The notes under the pieces are model-generated. The model searched no databases. It had not been told where the DNA came from and saw nothing but the letters and a program-made list of their open reading frames with translations. The translations under genes and the position numbers were made by a program. Of a DNA stretch of 64,000 nucleotides, positions 51,618-59,874 are shown piece by piece. Position 1 is the first letter of the stretch. Each line of letters begins with the position of its first letter. This stretch comes from Tropicimonas sp033101155 (GTDB lineage Bacteria > Pseudomonadota > Alphaproteobacteria > Rhodobacterales > Rhodobacteraceae). The stretch is from the NCBI RefSeq assembly GCF_033101155.1, contig NZ_JAWMPX010000016.1, positions 1 to 64,000 on the forward strand, read 5' to 3'.

Positions 51618-51745
51618 GCCCGCACATAACCGATGCAAAACCGACTCAACCGGCTTTCCTCTTTCCGACAGGCCAAATCGCTTGTTGAAGCCCATGCCCT
51701 TCGTCCCGAATATCGCCGCCAACAAAGGCAGGCCGATCCGTCACC

Positions 51746-53302
51746 ATGGGACTAACAAGACTTTGCGCTGTGGTTCTCGCGCTTCTCCCACTCGGGGCAC
51801 CCCCCGCATTGGCGCAGGATGCCTTTCTCACCTCTCGCGATGGCTCGATCAGCCTGGAAGGCGACATGCTCGGTTTCGACGGCGCGTTCTATCGGCTGCG
51901 GACCGATTTCGGCGTCATCACACTTGATGCCGAAGGCGTCTATTGCGAGGGGCCGGGCTGTCCCGACCTGATCCATCCGATCGCCGAAATCCGTTTCTCG
52001 GGCGAGGCCTCCGTGGGCGACATCCTGCTTCCAGCCCTGCTCGAAACCTTCGCCGCCCGCAGTGCCCTTCTGGCGAAGCGGCTGGAGACTGGACCGGACA
52101 GCTTCAGCTATCATCTCGTCGATCCGACCGAAGGCCGGCTCGTTGGCCGGTTCCACTTCTCCCTGAACGATTCGACGACCGGCATCGCCGACCTGATCGC
52201 CGATCGCGCCGACCTCGCCATGGCCAACCGCATCGCGACCGCTGACGAGATTGCCGAGGGCAAGAAGGCCGGGTTTGGCGATCTGACAGCGCCGCGCCGG
52301 GCGCGGATCGTGGCGCTGGACGGGCTCGTGCCAGTCGTTTCACCGCATAATCCGATCCGCCGGATCAGCTTCGAACAGCTCGAGGCGATCCGCGCCGGTA
52401 CGTTGCTGGACTGGGCGGGGTTGGGCGGCACCGCCGCGCCGATCGACCTGCATGAGCCAGTCTCCGATGGCAGCGTCGAGCAGATATTGCCGTCGCCGAA
52501 GAGATCTCCGGGAAAGGACAGCCAGGGCTGGCTGGTGCGCCACGAATCCGGAGCCGGGCTGGTGGATACGGTTGCCCGAAGCCCCGATGCGCTTGGCCTG
52601 GCGCGCTTCTCGGACCTTGGCAACGCCCGGCCGCTGGAATTGACCGGCAATTGCGGACGCCAGATCTCCCTCTCGCGTGAGGCACTGAAATCCGAAGACT
52701 ACCCGCTGCCGCTGCCGCTCTATCTCTATGTTCCGCCGCGCAGACTGCCGCTTTTGGCGCGCGAGTTCCTTGACTGGCTCAATACGCCAGCCGCCGGCAT
52801 GGCTGTCCGACGCGCGGGATATGTAGATCAGATCGCCGTCGAGATCCCGCTTGCCGCACAGGGCGAACGGCTCGCCAATGCGATCGCAGCGGCGGGCGAC
52901 GAGGTTCAGATCGAGGACCTGAAGGCAATGGTCGGGGCAATGGTCGGGGCGCAGCGTCTGACATCCACCTTCCGCTTCCAGAACGGATCGACCCAGCTTG
53001 ACCCACAATCGGAGGGGAACCTAGACCGCCTCGCTCGCCAGATCGAGATCGGCAGCTATGACAATCGCGAAATTCTTCTGGCCGGCTTCTCTGATGGGCT
53101 CGGCCCGGCGGAAACGAACCAGGCCCTGTCGCTGAAGCGCGCCGAGGTGGTGGCGGAAGCGCTGCGGTTGGCGGCCCCGCTTGCGGACTGGAACCGGGTG
53201 GTGCTGAGCGCTGTCGGGTTCGGGGAAGCGCTGCCGCTTGCCTGCGATGACCACGAACGTGGACGCAAGACCAACCGCCGGGTCGAGGTCTGGCTTCGCT
53301 AG
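51746..53302 (+). CDS. Periplasmic binding protein/OmpA fusion
   Basis: A 518-residue exported protein. Signal peptide to about residue 23 (ALA-QDA). Residues 25-75 form a small beta unit (LTSRDGSISLEGDMLGFDG; YCEGPGCPDL with a likely disulphide). Residues 85-390 resemble the PstS-type phosphate-binding fold (PALLETFAARS, VVSPHNPIRRISFEQLEAIRAG, LPLYLYVPP). The C-terminal 110 residues are an OmpA-like peptidoglycan-binding domain (STFRFQNGSTQLDPQ, LLAGFSDGLGPAETNQALSLKRAEVV, GRKTNRRVEVWL). It may hold a ligand sensor at the cell wall; the ligand is not known. Confidence 0.88.
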   Translation: MGLTRLCAVVLALLPLGAPPALAQDAFLTSRDGSISLEGDMLGFDGAFYRLRTDFGVITLDAEGVYCEGPGCPDLIHPIAEIRFSGEASVGDILLPALLETFAARSALLAKRLETGPDSFSYHLVDPTEGRLVGRFHFSLNDSTTGIADLIADRADLAMANRIATADEIAEGKKAGFGDLTAPRRARIVALDGLVPVVSPHNPIRRISFEQLEAIRAGTLLDWAGLGGTAAPIDLHEPVSDGSVEQILPSPKRSPGKDSQGWLVRHESGAGLVDTVARSPDALGLARFSDLGNARPLELTGNCGRQISLSREALKSEDYPLPLPLYLYVPPRRLPLLAREFLDWLNTPAAGMAVRRAGYVDQIAVEIPLAAQGERLANAIAAAGDEVQIEDLKAMVGAMVGAQRLTSTFRFQNGSTQLDPQSEGNLDRLARQIEIGSYDNREILLAGFSDGLGPAETNQALSLKRAEVVAEALRLAAPLADWNRVVLSAVGFGEALPLACDDHERGRKTNRRVEVWLR

Positions 53303-53343
53303 GCGTCGGCGCGACGGCTTCGGCACTGTCCGCTTTAATCGAC

Positions 53344-54129
53344 CTACTCCGTATCGGGCCTCAGTAGTTCGGCTTCGCGGAAGCTGAACTCGTCTTCCCG
53401 ACCGATGATCAGGTGCTCATGGACCGTCAGGCCGAGTGCTTCGGCAGCCCGCAAGATGGCCTGTGTCATGGAGATATCCGCCGATGAAGGGGTTGCATCG
53501 CCGGAGGGATGGTTGTGGACAAGGATCAGCGCCGACGCATTGAATTCCAGCGCTCGCTTGACCACTTCGCGCGGGTAGACAGGGACGTGATCCACCGTGC
53601 CCTGCGCCTGCTCCTCATCGGCCAGCAACGCGTTCCTGGCGTCGAGGTAGAGCACGCGGAACTGTTCCGTTGCCCGATGCGCCATGGTCGTGTGGCAATA
53701 GTCGAGCAACGCGTCCCAATTGGACAGGACGTGGCGGTTCAAGATGCGGGCTCGGGCCATGCGATGCGCCGCAGCTTCCACGATCTTGAGGTCCTGTACG
53801 ACGGCCGGACCGACACCCTCGATCTCCAACAGCCGTCCCTCGGGTGCCGAGACCACCTCGTTGAAGTCGCCGAATTGCTCCATGAGCCGGTTGGCCAGCG
53901 GCTTGACATCCTGACGGGGCATGGCGCGGAAGAGGAGGAGTTCCAGCAATTCGTAGTCCGGAACGGAGGCGGCACCGCGTTCCGCGAAACGGGTCCGCAG
54001 GCGATGACGATGATCGTGGAGATAGGATGGTTCCCGAGTGCTTGACGAAGCCGAAGGATGCGCCTGCGGAAGATCTGTCAGGGCGAAAAGCGGCAGAGCC
54101 GAGTCAGCAAGGGCCTGGGTATGTCTCAT
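53344..54129 (-). CDS. radC: RadC/JAB-domain protein
   Basis: A 261-residue protein. The N-terminal half has a helix-hairpin-helix region (ELLELLLFRAMPRQDVKPLANRL; GVGPAVVQDLKIVEAAAHRM) and the C-terminal half the JAB metalloprotease fold with metal motif LVHNHPSGDATPSSAD and upstream GTVDHVPVYPREVVKRAL. Despite the name, a DNA-repair role is not established. It is a full-length chromosomal form, not a phage fragment. It is convergent with the OmpA fusion gene (41 nt). Confidence 0.93.
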   Translation of the reverse strand: MRHTQALADSALPLFALTDLPQAHPSASSSTREPSYLHDHRHRLRTRFAERGAASVPDYELLELLLFRAMPRQDVKPLANRLMEQFGDFNEVVSAPEGRLLEIEGVGPAVVQDLKIVEAAAHRMARARILNRHVLSNWDALLDYCHTTMAHRATEQFRVLYLDARNALLADEEQAQGTVDHVPVYPREVVKRALEFNASALILVHNHPSGDATPSSADISMTQAILRAAEALGLTVHEHLIIGREDEFSFREAELLRPDTE

Positions 54130-54180
54130 AGGGAGATCTAAGCCCAGGCCCTTGAATTTAGGGTTAAGAACAAAAGGCGA

Positions 54181-55335
54181 TCAGCCTTTCATCTCGTCCC
54201 AGAAATTCTTCACCTTGGAGAAGAAGTTCGAGGAGCGCGGGTTGTTCTCCATGCTGAGCTCGTCGAACTCGCGCAGCAACTCCTTCTGCCGGGTGGTCAA
54301 GTTAACCGGAGTCTCGACTATCATCTCTATGAACATGTCGCCCGAGCCGCCTCCGCGCAGGGTTGGCATGCCCTTGCCGCGCAAGCGCATCTGCTTACCG
54401 GTTTGCGATCCGGCCGGAACTTTCACGCGGCTGCGGCCACCATCGATGGTCGGCACTTCGATATCTCCACCCAGCGCGGCAGACGCGACCGAGACCGGGA
54501 CCTGGCAGAAGAGATGTTGCGCATCGCGATTGAAGATTTCGTGCTCTGCAACCTCGATAAAAATGTAGAGATCTCCCGACGGCCCGCCTCGCGTCCCCGC
54601 ATCACCCTCGCCGGCGAGGCGGATGCGCGTCCCGGTCTCGACCCCGGCAGGGATATTGACCGAAAGAGACCGCTCCTTCTCGACCCGGCCATTTCCATGG
54701 CAGGTCTGGCAGGGATTCTTGATGCTCTGGCCAAGGCCGTTGCAGGTCGGGCAGGTCCGCTCGACGGTGAAGAAACCCTGCTGCGCGCGCACCTTGCCCA
54801 TTCCCGAACAGGTCGGGCAGGTGATCGGTTCCGCGCCACCTTCCGCGCCGGTACCCGAACAGGCAGAACAGGCGACCGAGGTCGGCACGTTGATCGTCTT
54901 CTGGACGCCGGCGAAGGCCTCCTCCAATGTCACGCGTAGGTTGTAGCGCAGGTCCGAGCCGCGCGCGGCGCGCTGGCGTCCGCCACCACGCTGGCCGCCC
55001 ATGAAATCGCCGAAGAGATCGTCGAACACATCCGAGAAGGCAGAAGCGAAATCGCCCTGGCCATGGAAACCGCCGCCGCGCGGGCCGCCGCCGCCACCGC
55101 CCATGCCGCCTTCGAAGGCAGCATGGCCGAAGCGATCATAGGCTGCCTTCTTCTCCGGGTCCTTCAGGATGTCATAGGCTTCGTTCGCTTCCTTGAACTG
55201 GGCCTCGGCATCGGGATTGTCTGAATTGCTGTCTGGGTGCAGTTCCCGGGCCTTCTTGCGAAAGCCCTTCTTGATCTCGGCTTCCGAGGCTCCACGCGCG
55301 ACGCCCAGCACCTCGTAATAGTCACGTTTTGCCAT
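54181..55335 (-). CDS. dnaJ: Chaperone DnaJ
   Basis: This co-chaperone stimulates DnaK ATPase and delivers substrates. The 384-residue protein has the J domain (YYEVLGVARGASEAEIKKGFRKKA, though the HPD is EL-HPD in RELHPDSN), a G/F linker (GGMGGGGGGPRGGGFHG), four zinc CxxCxGxG repeats (CSACSGTG, CPTCSGMG, CPTCNGLG, CQTCHGNG) and the C-terminal substrate domain. It lies 72 nt downstream of dnaK, with a hairpin in the gap. Confidence 0.97.
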   Translation of the reverse strand: MAKRDYYEVLGVARGASEAEIKKGFRKKARELHPDSNSDNPDAEAQFKEANEAYDILKDPEKKAAYDRFGHAAFEGGMGGGGGGPRGGGFHGQGDFASAFSDVFDDLFGDFMGGQRGGGRQRAARGSDLRYNLRVTLEEAFAGVQKTINVPTSVACSACSGTGAEGGAEPITCPTCSGMGKVRAQQGFFTVERTCPTCNGLGQSIKNPCQTCHGNGRVEKERSLSVNIPAGVETGTRIRLAGEGDAGTRGGPSGDLYIFIEVAEHEIFNRDAQHLFCQVPVSVASAALGGDIEVPTIDGGRSRVKVPAGSQTGKQMRLRGKGMPTLRGGGSGDMFIEMIVETPVNLTTRQKELLREFDELSMENNPRSSNFFSKVKNFWDEMKG

Positions 55336-55363
55336 CGGTTATCCTCTCGCCTCCATGACGTGA

Positions 55364-55387
55364 GCCGGCCCGGTTTCCCGGACCGGC
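55364..55387 (-). terminator. Hairpin between dnaK and dnaJ
   Basis: GCCGGCCCGG pairs with CCGGACCGGC (one mismatch) around a 4-nt loop. It is likely an attenuator or processing signal that keeps DnaJ levels below DnaK; no clear T-run follows. Confidence 0.5.
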
Positions 55388-55407
55388 CCGCTGGAGGTTC
55401 TAATGGC

Positions 55408-57321
55408 TCAGCGCTTCTCGTCGCCGAGATCTTCGAAGTCGGCATCGACAATGTCTTCATCGACACTGCTCGGCTCATCCTCACCCTCGGGCGCGGCTTC
55501 GCCAGCCTTTTCCTGCTCGGCCTTGTAGATGGCCTCGCCAAGCTTCATCGCGGCTTCGGTCAGGTTCTGGATGCCGGACTTGATCTTGCCAAGGTCCTCG
55601 CTTTCCAGCGCTTCTTCGAGCGGACCCATCGCCAGCTCGATCGCCTCGACGGTGGACGGGTCCACCTTGTCAGAGTGATCGGAGAGCGACTTCTTGGTCG
55701 AATGCAGCAGGCTCTCGCCCTGGTTCTTCGCCTCGACCAGCTCTTTCTTCTCCTTGTCCGCCTCGGCATTGGCCTCGGCGTCCTTGACCATCTGGTCGAT
55801 CTCGTCGTCGTTGAGACCACCGGAAGCCTGGATGGTGATGACCTGCTCCTTGCCGGTGCCCTTGTCCTTGGCGGAGACCGACACGATGCCGTTGGCGTCA
55901 ATGTCGAAGGTTACCTCGATCTGCGGCAGACCGCGCGGCGCCGGCGGGATGTCTTCCAGGTTGAACTGGCCGAGCATCTTGTTGTCCTGCGCCATCTCGC
56001 GTTCGCCCTGGAACACCCGGATCGTCACGGCGTTCTGATTGTCCTCGGCGGTCGAGAAGATCTGGCTCTTCTTGGTCGGGATCGTGGTGTTGCGATCGAT
56101 CAGACGGGTGAAGACACCACCCAGCGTCTCGATGCCGAGCGACAGCGGGGTCACGTCGAGCAGGACCACGTCCTTCACATCACCCTGGAGAACGCCGGCC
56201 TGAATGGCGGCGCCGGAGGCAACGACCTCGTCCGGGTTCACACCTTTGTGCGGCTCCTTGCCGAAGAACTTGGTCACTTCCTCGACGACCCGCGGCATAC
56301 GGGTCATGCCGCCAACCAGAACGATTTCGTCGATCTCGTCAATGGACAGACCGGCATCCTTCAGCGCAGCCTGACAGGGCTTGATCGACTTCTTGATCAG
56401 GTCGCCCACGAGGCTTTCCAGCTTGGCGCGGGTCAGCTTCATCACCATGTGCAGCGGCGTGCCGCCATTGGGGTCCATCGAGATGAAAGGCTGGTTGATC
56501 TCGGTCTGCTGGCTCGAGCTGAGCTCGATCTTGGCCTTCTCGGCGGCTTCCTTCAGGCGCTGCAGGGCCATCTTGTCTTTCGACAGATCGACGCCGTGCT
56601 CCTTCTTGAACTCGTCGGCCAGGTACTGGACGATCCGCATGTCGAAGTCTTCACCGCCGAGGAACGTGTCCCCGTTGGTGGATTTCACTTCGAACAGGCC
56701 TTCGTCGATCTCGAGAATCGTGACATCGAAGGTACCGCCGCCGAGGTCATAGACCACGATCGTCTTGGTCTCTTCCTTGTCGAGGCCATAGGCCAGCGCT
56801 GCCGCGGTCGGCTCGTTGATGATACGCAGCACTTCGAGACCGGCGATCTTGCCGGCGTCTTTGGTGGCCTGACGCTGGGCGTCGTTGAAATAGGCGGGAA
56901 CCGTGATGACGGCCTGCGTGACATCCTCACCGAGATAGGACTCGGCGGTCTCTTTCATCTTTTGCAGGATGAAGGCGGAGATCTGCGAGGGCGAGTATTT
57001 CTCGCCACGGGCCTCGACCCATGCGTCGCCATTGCCGCCGTCGACAATCTCGAAGGGCACGATCTTGCGGTCCTTCGCGACCGCCGGGTCATCCTCGCGG
57101 CGACCGATCAGGCGCTTGACGGCGAAGATGGTGTTCTCGGGGTTCGTGACGGCTTGCCGCTTGGCGGGCTGGCCCACGAGCCGTTCATTCTCAGTAAAGG
57201 CGACGATCGACGGGGTCGTACGTGCACCTTCGGCATTCTCGATCACGCGGGGCTGCGACCCATCCATGATGGCGACGCAGCTGTTCGTCGTACCGAGGTC
57301 GATACCGATGACTTTGGCCAT
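55408..57321 (-). CDS. dnaK: Chaperone DnaK (Hsp70)
   Basis: The main ATP-driven chaperone. The 637-residue protein starts MAKVIGIDLGTTNSCVAIMDG, with the phosphate-binding VYDLGGGTFDVTIL and VLVGGMTRMPRV motifs, linker region DVTPLSLGIETLGG, the beta-sandwich substrate domain and an acidic lid ending DVVDADFEDLG-like sequence (actual DIVDADFEDLGDEKR). Length is standard. A RpoH-type promoter lies about 110-138 nt upstream. Confidence 0.98.
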   Translation of the reverse strand: MAKVIGIDLGTTNSCVAIMDGSQPRVIENAEGARTTPSIVAFTENERLVGQPAKRQAVTNPENTIFAVKRLIGRREDDPAVAKDRKIVPFEIVDGGNGDAWVEARGEKYSPSQISAFILQKMKETAESYLGEDVTQAVITVPAYFNDAQRQATKDAGKIAGLEVLRIINEPTAAALAYGLDKEETKTIVVYDLGGGTFDVTILEIDEGLFEVKSTNGDTFLGGEDFDMRIVQYLADEFKKEHGVDLSKDKMALQRLKEAAEKAKIELSSSQQTEINQPFISMDPNGGTPLHMVMKLTRAKLESLVGDLIKKSIKPCQAALKDAGLSIDEIDEIVLVGGMTRMPRVVEEVTKFFGKEPHKGVNPDEVVASGAAIQAGVLQGDVKDVVLLDVTPLSLGIETLGGVFTRLIDRNTTIPTKKSQIFSTAEDNQNAVTIRVFQGEREMAQDNKMLGQFNLEDIPPAPRGLPQIEVTFDIDANGIVSVSAKDKGTGKEQVITIQASGGLNDDEIDQMVKDAEANAEADKEKKELVEAKNQGESLLHSTKKSLSDHSDKVDPSTVEAIELAMGPLEEALESEDLGKIKSGIQNLTEAAMKLGEAIYKAEQEKAGEAAPEGEDEPSSVDEDIVDADFEDLGDEKR

Positions 57322-57430
57322 GTAAAAGTACCTCTCTTGGCGATGTTGCGGGGCGCGGGCCCTGTCAGGCTCCCGAGCCCCAATCCCATATTAACCGGCA
57401 GGGTGGCTCCCTTGCCGAGCATCCCGGGGT

Positions 57431-57459
57431 ATATAGGAGTGCAGTCTCCCCCCTGCAAG
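57431..57459 (-). promoter_or_regulatory. Candidate RpoH (heat-shock) promoter of dnaK
   Basis: On the minus strand CTTGCA (57459-57454) is followed after 16 nt by CCTATAT (57437-57431). This is close to the alphaproteobacterial sigma-32 pattern CTTGAC-N16/17-CYTATNT. It leaves a leader of about 100 nt before dnaK. Confidence 0.65.
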
Positions 57460-57488
57460 CCGCGATGCGCCGCCGATATGAGGCAATA

Positions 57489-58112
57489 ATGGTGAAGAAA
57501 TCGAAACCAACGCCAACAATGACGATTCGCGGTGTCCGCCTGTTTCAGGGTCTGCTGAGTCGTGAGGTACAGACGGAAATGCTGGGGCAACTGCGCGAGA
57601 TCGCCCGCGCCGCGCCCTTCTTCCGCCCCGTTACCTCGCGCGGGCAGAATATGTCAGTACGCATGACCTCTGCCGGCACGGTCGGCTGGATCAGTGATCG
57701 TCGCGGCTATCGTTACGAAACGCAGCATCCGGACGGGAAGGACTGGCCGCCGATCCCGGAATCGATCCTCTCGGTCTGGACCAGCGTGGCGCCCGACGCG
57801 CCCCTCCCCGATTCCTGCCTGATCAATTTCTATGATCCCGATGCAAGGATGGGCATGCATCAGGATCGCGACGAGACCGATCTCGACCAGCCCGTCGTCT
57901 CGATCTCGCTGGGCGACGAGGCGCTCTTCCGGATCGGCAACCTCACACGCGGCGGAAAGACCGAGTCGGTGTGGCTGAACTCCGGCGATGTGCTGGTGAT
58001 GGGCGGCCCGGCGCGTCTGGTCTATCATGGAATCGACCGGATCCGCCCCGGCTCCTCGCAGCTCCTGCCCGACGGCGGGCGGATCAACCTGACTCTGCGG
58101 GTTGCGCGCTGA
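57489..58112 (+). CDS. alkB: AlkB-type 2-oxoglutarate/Fe(II) dioxygenase
   Basis: It repairs alkylated bases (1-methyladenine, 3-methylcytosine) by oxidative demethylation. The 207-residue protein has the iron facial triad His124-x-Asp126 (MGMHQDRDE) and His180 (LVYHGIDRI), and the 2-oxoglutarate/substrate arginines near RINLTLRVAR at the C-terminus; NFYDPDARMGMHQD and SISLGDEALFRIG are typical. Length agrees with E. coli AlkB. The ATG at 57489 is preceded by GAGG; the 57465 start is also possible. It is divergent from dnaK. Confidence 0.94.
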   Translation: MVKKSKPTPTMTIRGVRLFQGLLSREVQTEMLGQLREIARAAPFFRPVTSRGQNMSVRMTSAGTVGWISDRRGYRYETQHPDGKDWPPIPESILSVWTSVAPDAPLPDSCLINFYDPDARMGMHQDRDETDLDQPVVSISLGDEALFRIGNLTRGGKTESVWLNSGDVLVMGGPARLVYHGIDRIRPGSSQLLPDGGRINLTLRVAR

Positions 58113-58159
58113 CAGCGGCTGTGTTGCGCCGCATCGCGAATTTCGGCCGGATTGAGCCG

Positions 58160-58190
58160 CTGTCACAAATCCGTATCACAAATCTGTTCA
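58160..58190 (+). promoter_or_regulatory. Candidate PHO box (PhoB binding)
   Basis: CTGTCACAAAT is followed by a second TCACAAAT 13 nt after the first and by CTGTTCA. PhoB sites are pairs of CTGTCAT-like 7-mers 11 nt apart; here the first 7-mer fits perfectly (CTGTCAC) and the partners are partial, so the match is suggestive. It lies 60-90 nt before the PhoX-like start, a usual place for activation. Confidence 0.4.
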
Positions 58191-58249
58191 ATGGGCCGCA
58201 GCAAGAAAGGGCGGCAATCAGGTCGCCGGTTTCAGCCAACGGAGAGACC

Positions 58250-59797
58250 ATGAAAACGTCCATCGCCTCCGCGCTTCTCCTGACAAGCGCCCTGACCGCC
58301 CCGGCCTTCGCCGAGAGCCTGACCCGCGTGGCCACCGTGCCGCTCGGCGGCGAGATCACCGGCATGTTCCTGGAAGGCGAAGACCTGTTCTTCAACGTCC
58401 AGCACCCGGCCGACGATCTCGGCAACACCTTCGCCAAGGCCACAGTCGGCGTCATCGCCAATGCCGATTTCGACGGCGGCGCACTGGCCGTTCCGGAAGG
58501 CGACGACATGAAGGTCGTCACGTCGACCCTCGGCGAATTCCAGGTCCTCGTCCAGGAAGGCGATTTCGGCAAGATCGGCCATATCGTCGGCGCCGGCGGC
58601 GAGATCAAGGTCTCGAATGACCCTGATTTCAACGCTTATGTCGCCACCGGTGACGGTGAAGGCTACCTCTTCTCCAATTGGGAAGACCGCCCCGGCGGCA
58701 TGTCCCGCGTCAAGCTGATGCGCGCCGAAGATGGCGCCTACTCGGTTGACGAAGCCGATTCGATGATGATCGACTTCTCCGCCGTTCAGGGTACCTGGGT
58801 GAACTGCTTCGGCACGCTGTCGCCCTGGTCGACCCCGCTGACCTCGGAAGAACTCTATTTCGACACCACCGCCGACTGGAACAACGCCGAGTACAAATAT
58901 ATCGACGGCGTCGAGGCCCTCGCCTCCTATGTCGGCAACTGGCCCAACCCCTACCGCTACGGCTATATCGTCGAGATCACCGATCCGACGGGCAGCGCCA
59001 ACCCGGTGAAACATTTCACCATGGGCCGCTACAGCCACGAGAACTCGGTCGTCATGCCCGACGACAAGACCGTGTATCTCTCCGATGACGGCACCGACGT
59101 GGTTGTCTTCAAGTTCATCGCCGACACTGCCGGCGACCTTTCAGCCGGCACGCTCTTTGCCGCCAAGATGACCCAGACCGCCGAGCCCGGTGCCGACGCC
59201 GCCACCACCGCGTTCGACATCGAGTGGATCGAACTGGCCCATGGCACCAACACCGACATCGAGGGCTGGATTGCCGAGTATGACGGCATCACCAAGGACG
59301 ACTACACGGCCGACGCCACCTCCTACATCTCCGATGAGGACGTTGCCGCCTGGGCCGCCGGCGAGGCCGCCGACGACCGCGTTGCCTTCCTCGAAAGCCG
59401 CAAGGCTGCTGCCGCCAAGGGTGCGACCGCCGAGTTCCGCAAGATGGAAGGCGTGAACATCAACTACGAGGCGGCCAAGGACGGGTCTGTGCCGTTCATG
59501 TACATGGCGATGTCGGAGGTCGCGAAGGGCATGTCCGACGCCGAGGGCGACATCCAGGTCTCCGAGGTCAAGTGCGGAATCGTCTACGAGATGCCGCTCG
59601 AGGCCGATTTCAATAGCACCAAGATGATCCCTGTTGTTGCCGGTGGCGCTTATGACAAGAACGCCGAGGCCAATGCCTGCGACGTGAACGCCATCTCCAA
59701 CCCGGACAACCTGCTGGTGCTGGCCAATGGCGACGTGCTGATCGGTGAAGACACCGGCAAGCACGAGAACAACGCCATGTGGCTGTGGAAGAAGTGA
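58250..59797 (+). CDS. PhoX-like (DUF839) secreted protein
   Basis: A 515-residue exported protein of the PhoX/DUF839 beta-propeller family. Signal peptide MKTSIASALLLTSALTAPAFA, then typical blocks FFNVQHPADDLGN (47-59), GDGEGYLFSNWEDRPGGMSR in pieces, GTWVNCFGTLSPWSTPLTSEE (Cys186 at the position of the iron-binding Cys of PhoX), and GRYSHENSVVMPDDKTVYLSDDGTD (the His-Glu and Asp-rich metal region). True PhoX has CEE where this has SEE, so activity may differ. A candidate PHO box lies upstream. A terminator separates it from a di-haem cytochrome gene. Confidence 0.87.
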   Translation: MKTSIASALLLTSALTAPAFAESLTRVATVPLGGEITGMFLEGEDLFFNVQHPADDLGNTFAKATVGVIANADFDGGALAVPEGDDMKVVTSTLGEFQVLVQEGDFGKIGHIVGAGGEIKVSNDPDFNAYVATGDGEGYLFSNWEDRPGGMSRVKLMRAEDGAYSVDEADSMMIDFSAVQGTWVNCFGTLSPWSTPLTSEELYFDTTADWNNAEYKYIDGVEALASYVGNWPNPYRYGYIVEITDPTGSANPVKHFTMGRYSHENSVVMPDDKTVYLSDDGTDVVVFKFIADTAGDLSAGTLFAAKMTQTAEPGADAATTAFDIEWIELAHGTNTDIEGWIAEYDGITKDDYTADATSYISDEDVAAWAAGEAADDRVAFLESRKAAAAKGATAEFRKMEGVNINYEAAKDGSVPFMYMAMSEVAKGMSDAEGDIQVSEVKCGIVYEMPLEADFNSTKMIPVVAGGAYDKNAEANACDVNAISNPDNLLVLANGDVLIGEDTGKHENNAMWLWKK

Positions 59798-59826
59798 TCC
59801 TGTCCCAGACGGGATGAGCACCTTTG

Positions 59827-59852
59827 GGGCCGGGTAAAACCCGGCCCTTTTT
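59827..59852 (+). terminator. Intrinsic terminator after the PhoX-like gene
   Basis: GGGCCGGGT pairs perfectly with ACCCGGCCC around AAA and is followed by TTTTT. It lies 22 nt before the cytochrome gene start, so the cytochrome is made by read-through or from its own promoter. Confidence 0.92.
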
Positions 59853-59874
59853 CCCTTCAAGGAGCACGTAAGAC

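Noticed and set aside
48375..51725. A 1116-codon minus-strand open frame opposite secA
   Set aside because: It is the antisense shadow of a highly biased GC-rich gene: the translation is Leu/His/Asp-rich with no domains, and secA on the other strand is unmistakable.
55237..57489. A 750-codon plus-strand open frame across dnaK and the dnaJ start
   Set aside because: Antisense shadow of dnaK; repetitive Leu/Val/Asp composition and no start signals.
57971..58249. N-terminal extension of the PhoX-like protein by 93 residues
   Set aside because: The extension overlaps the alkB-like gene in another frame, while a perfect signal peptide begins at 58250 after GGAGAG.
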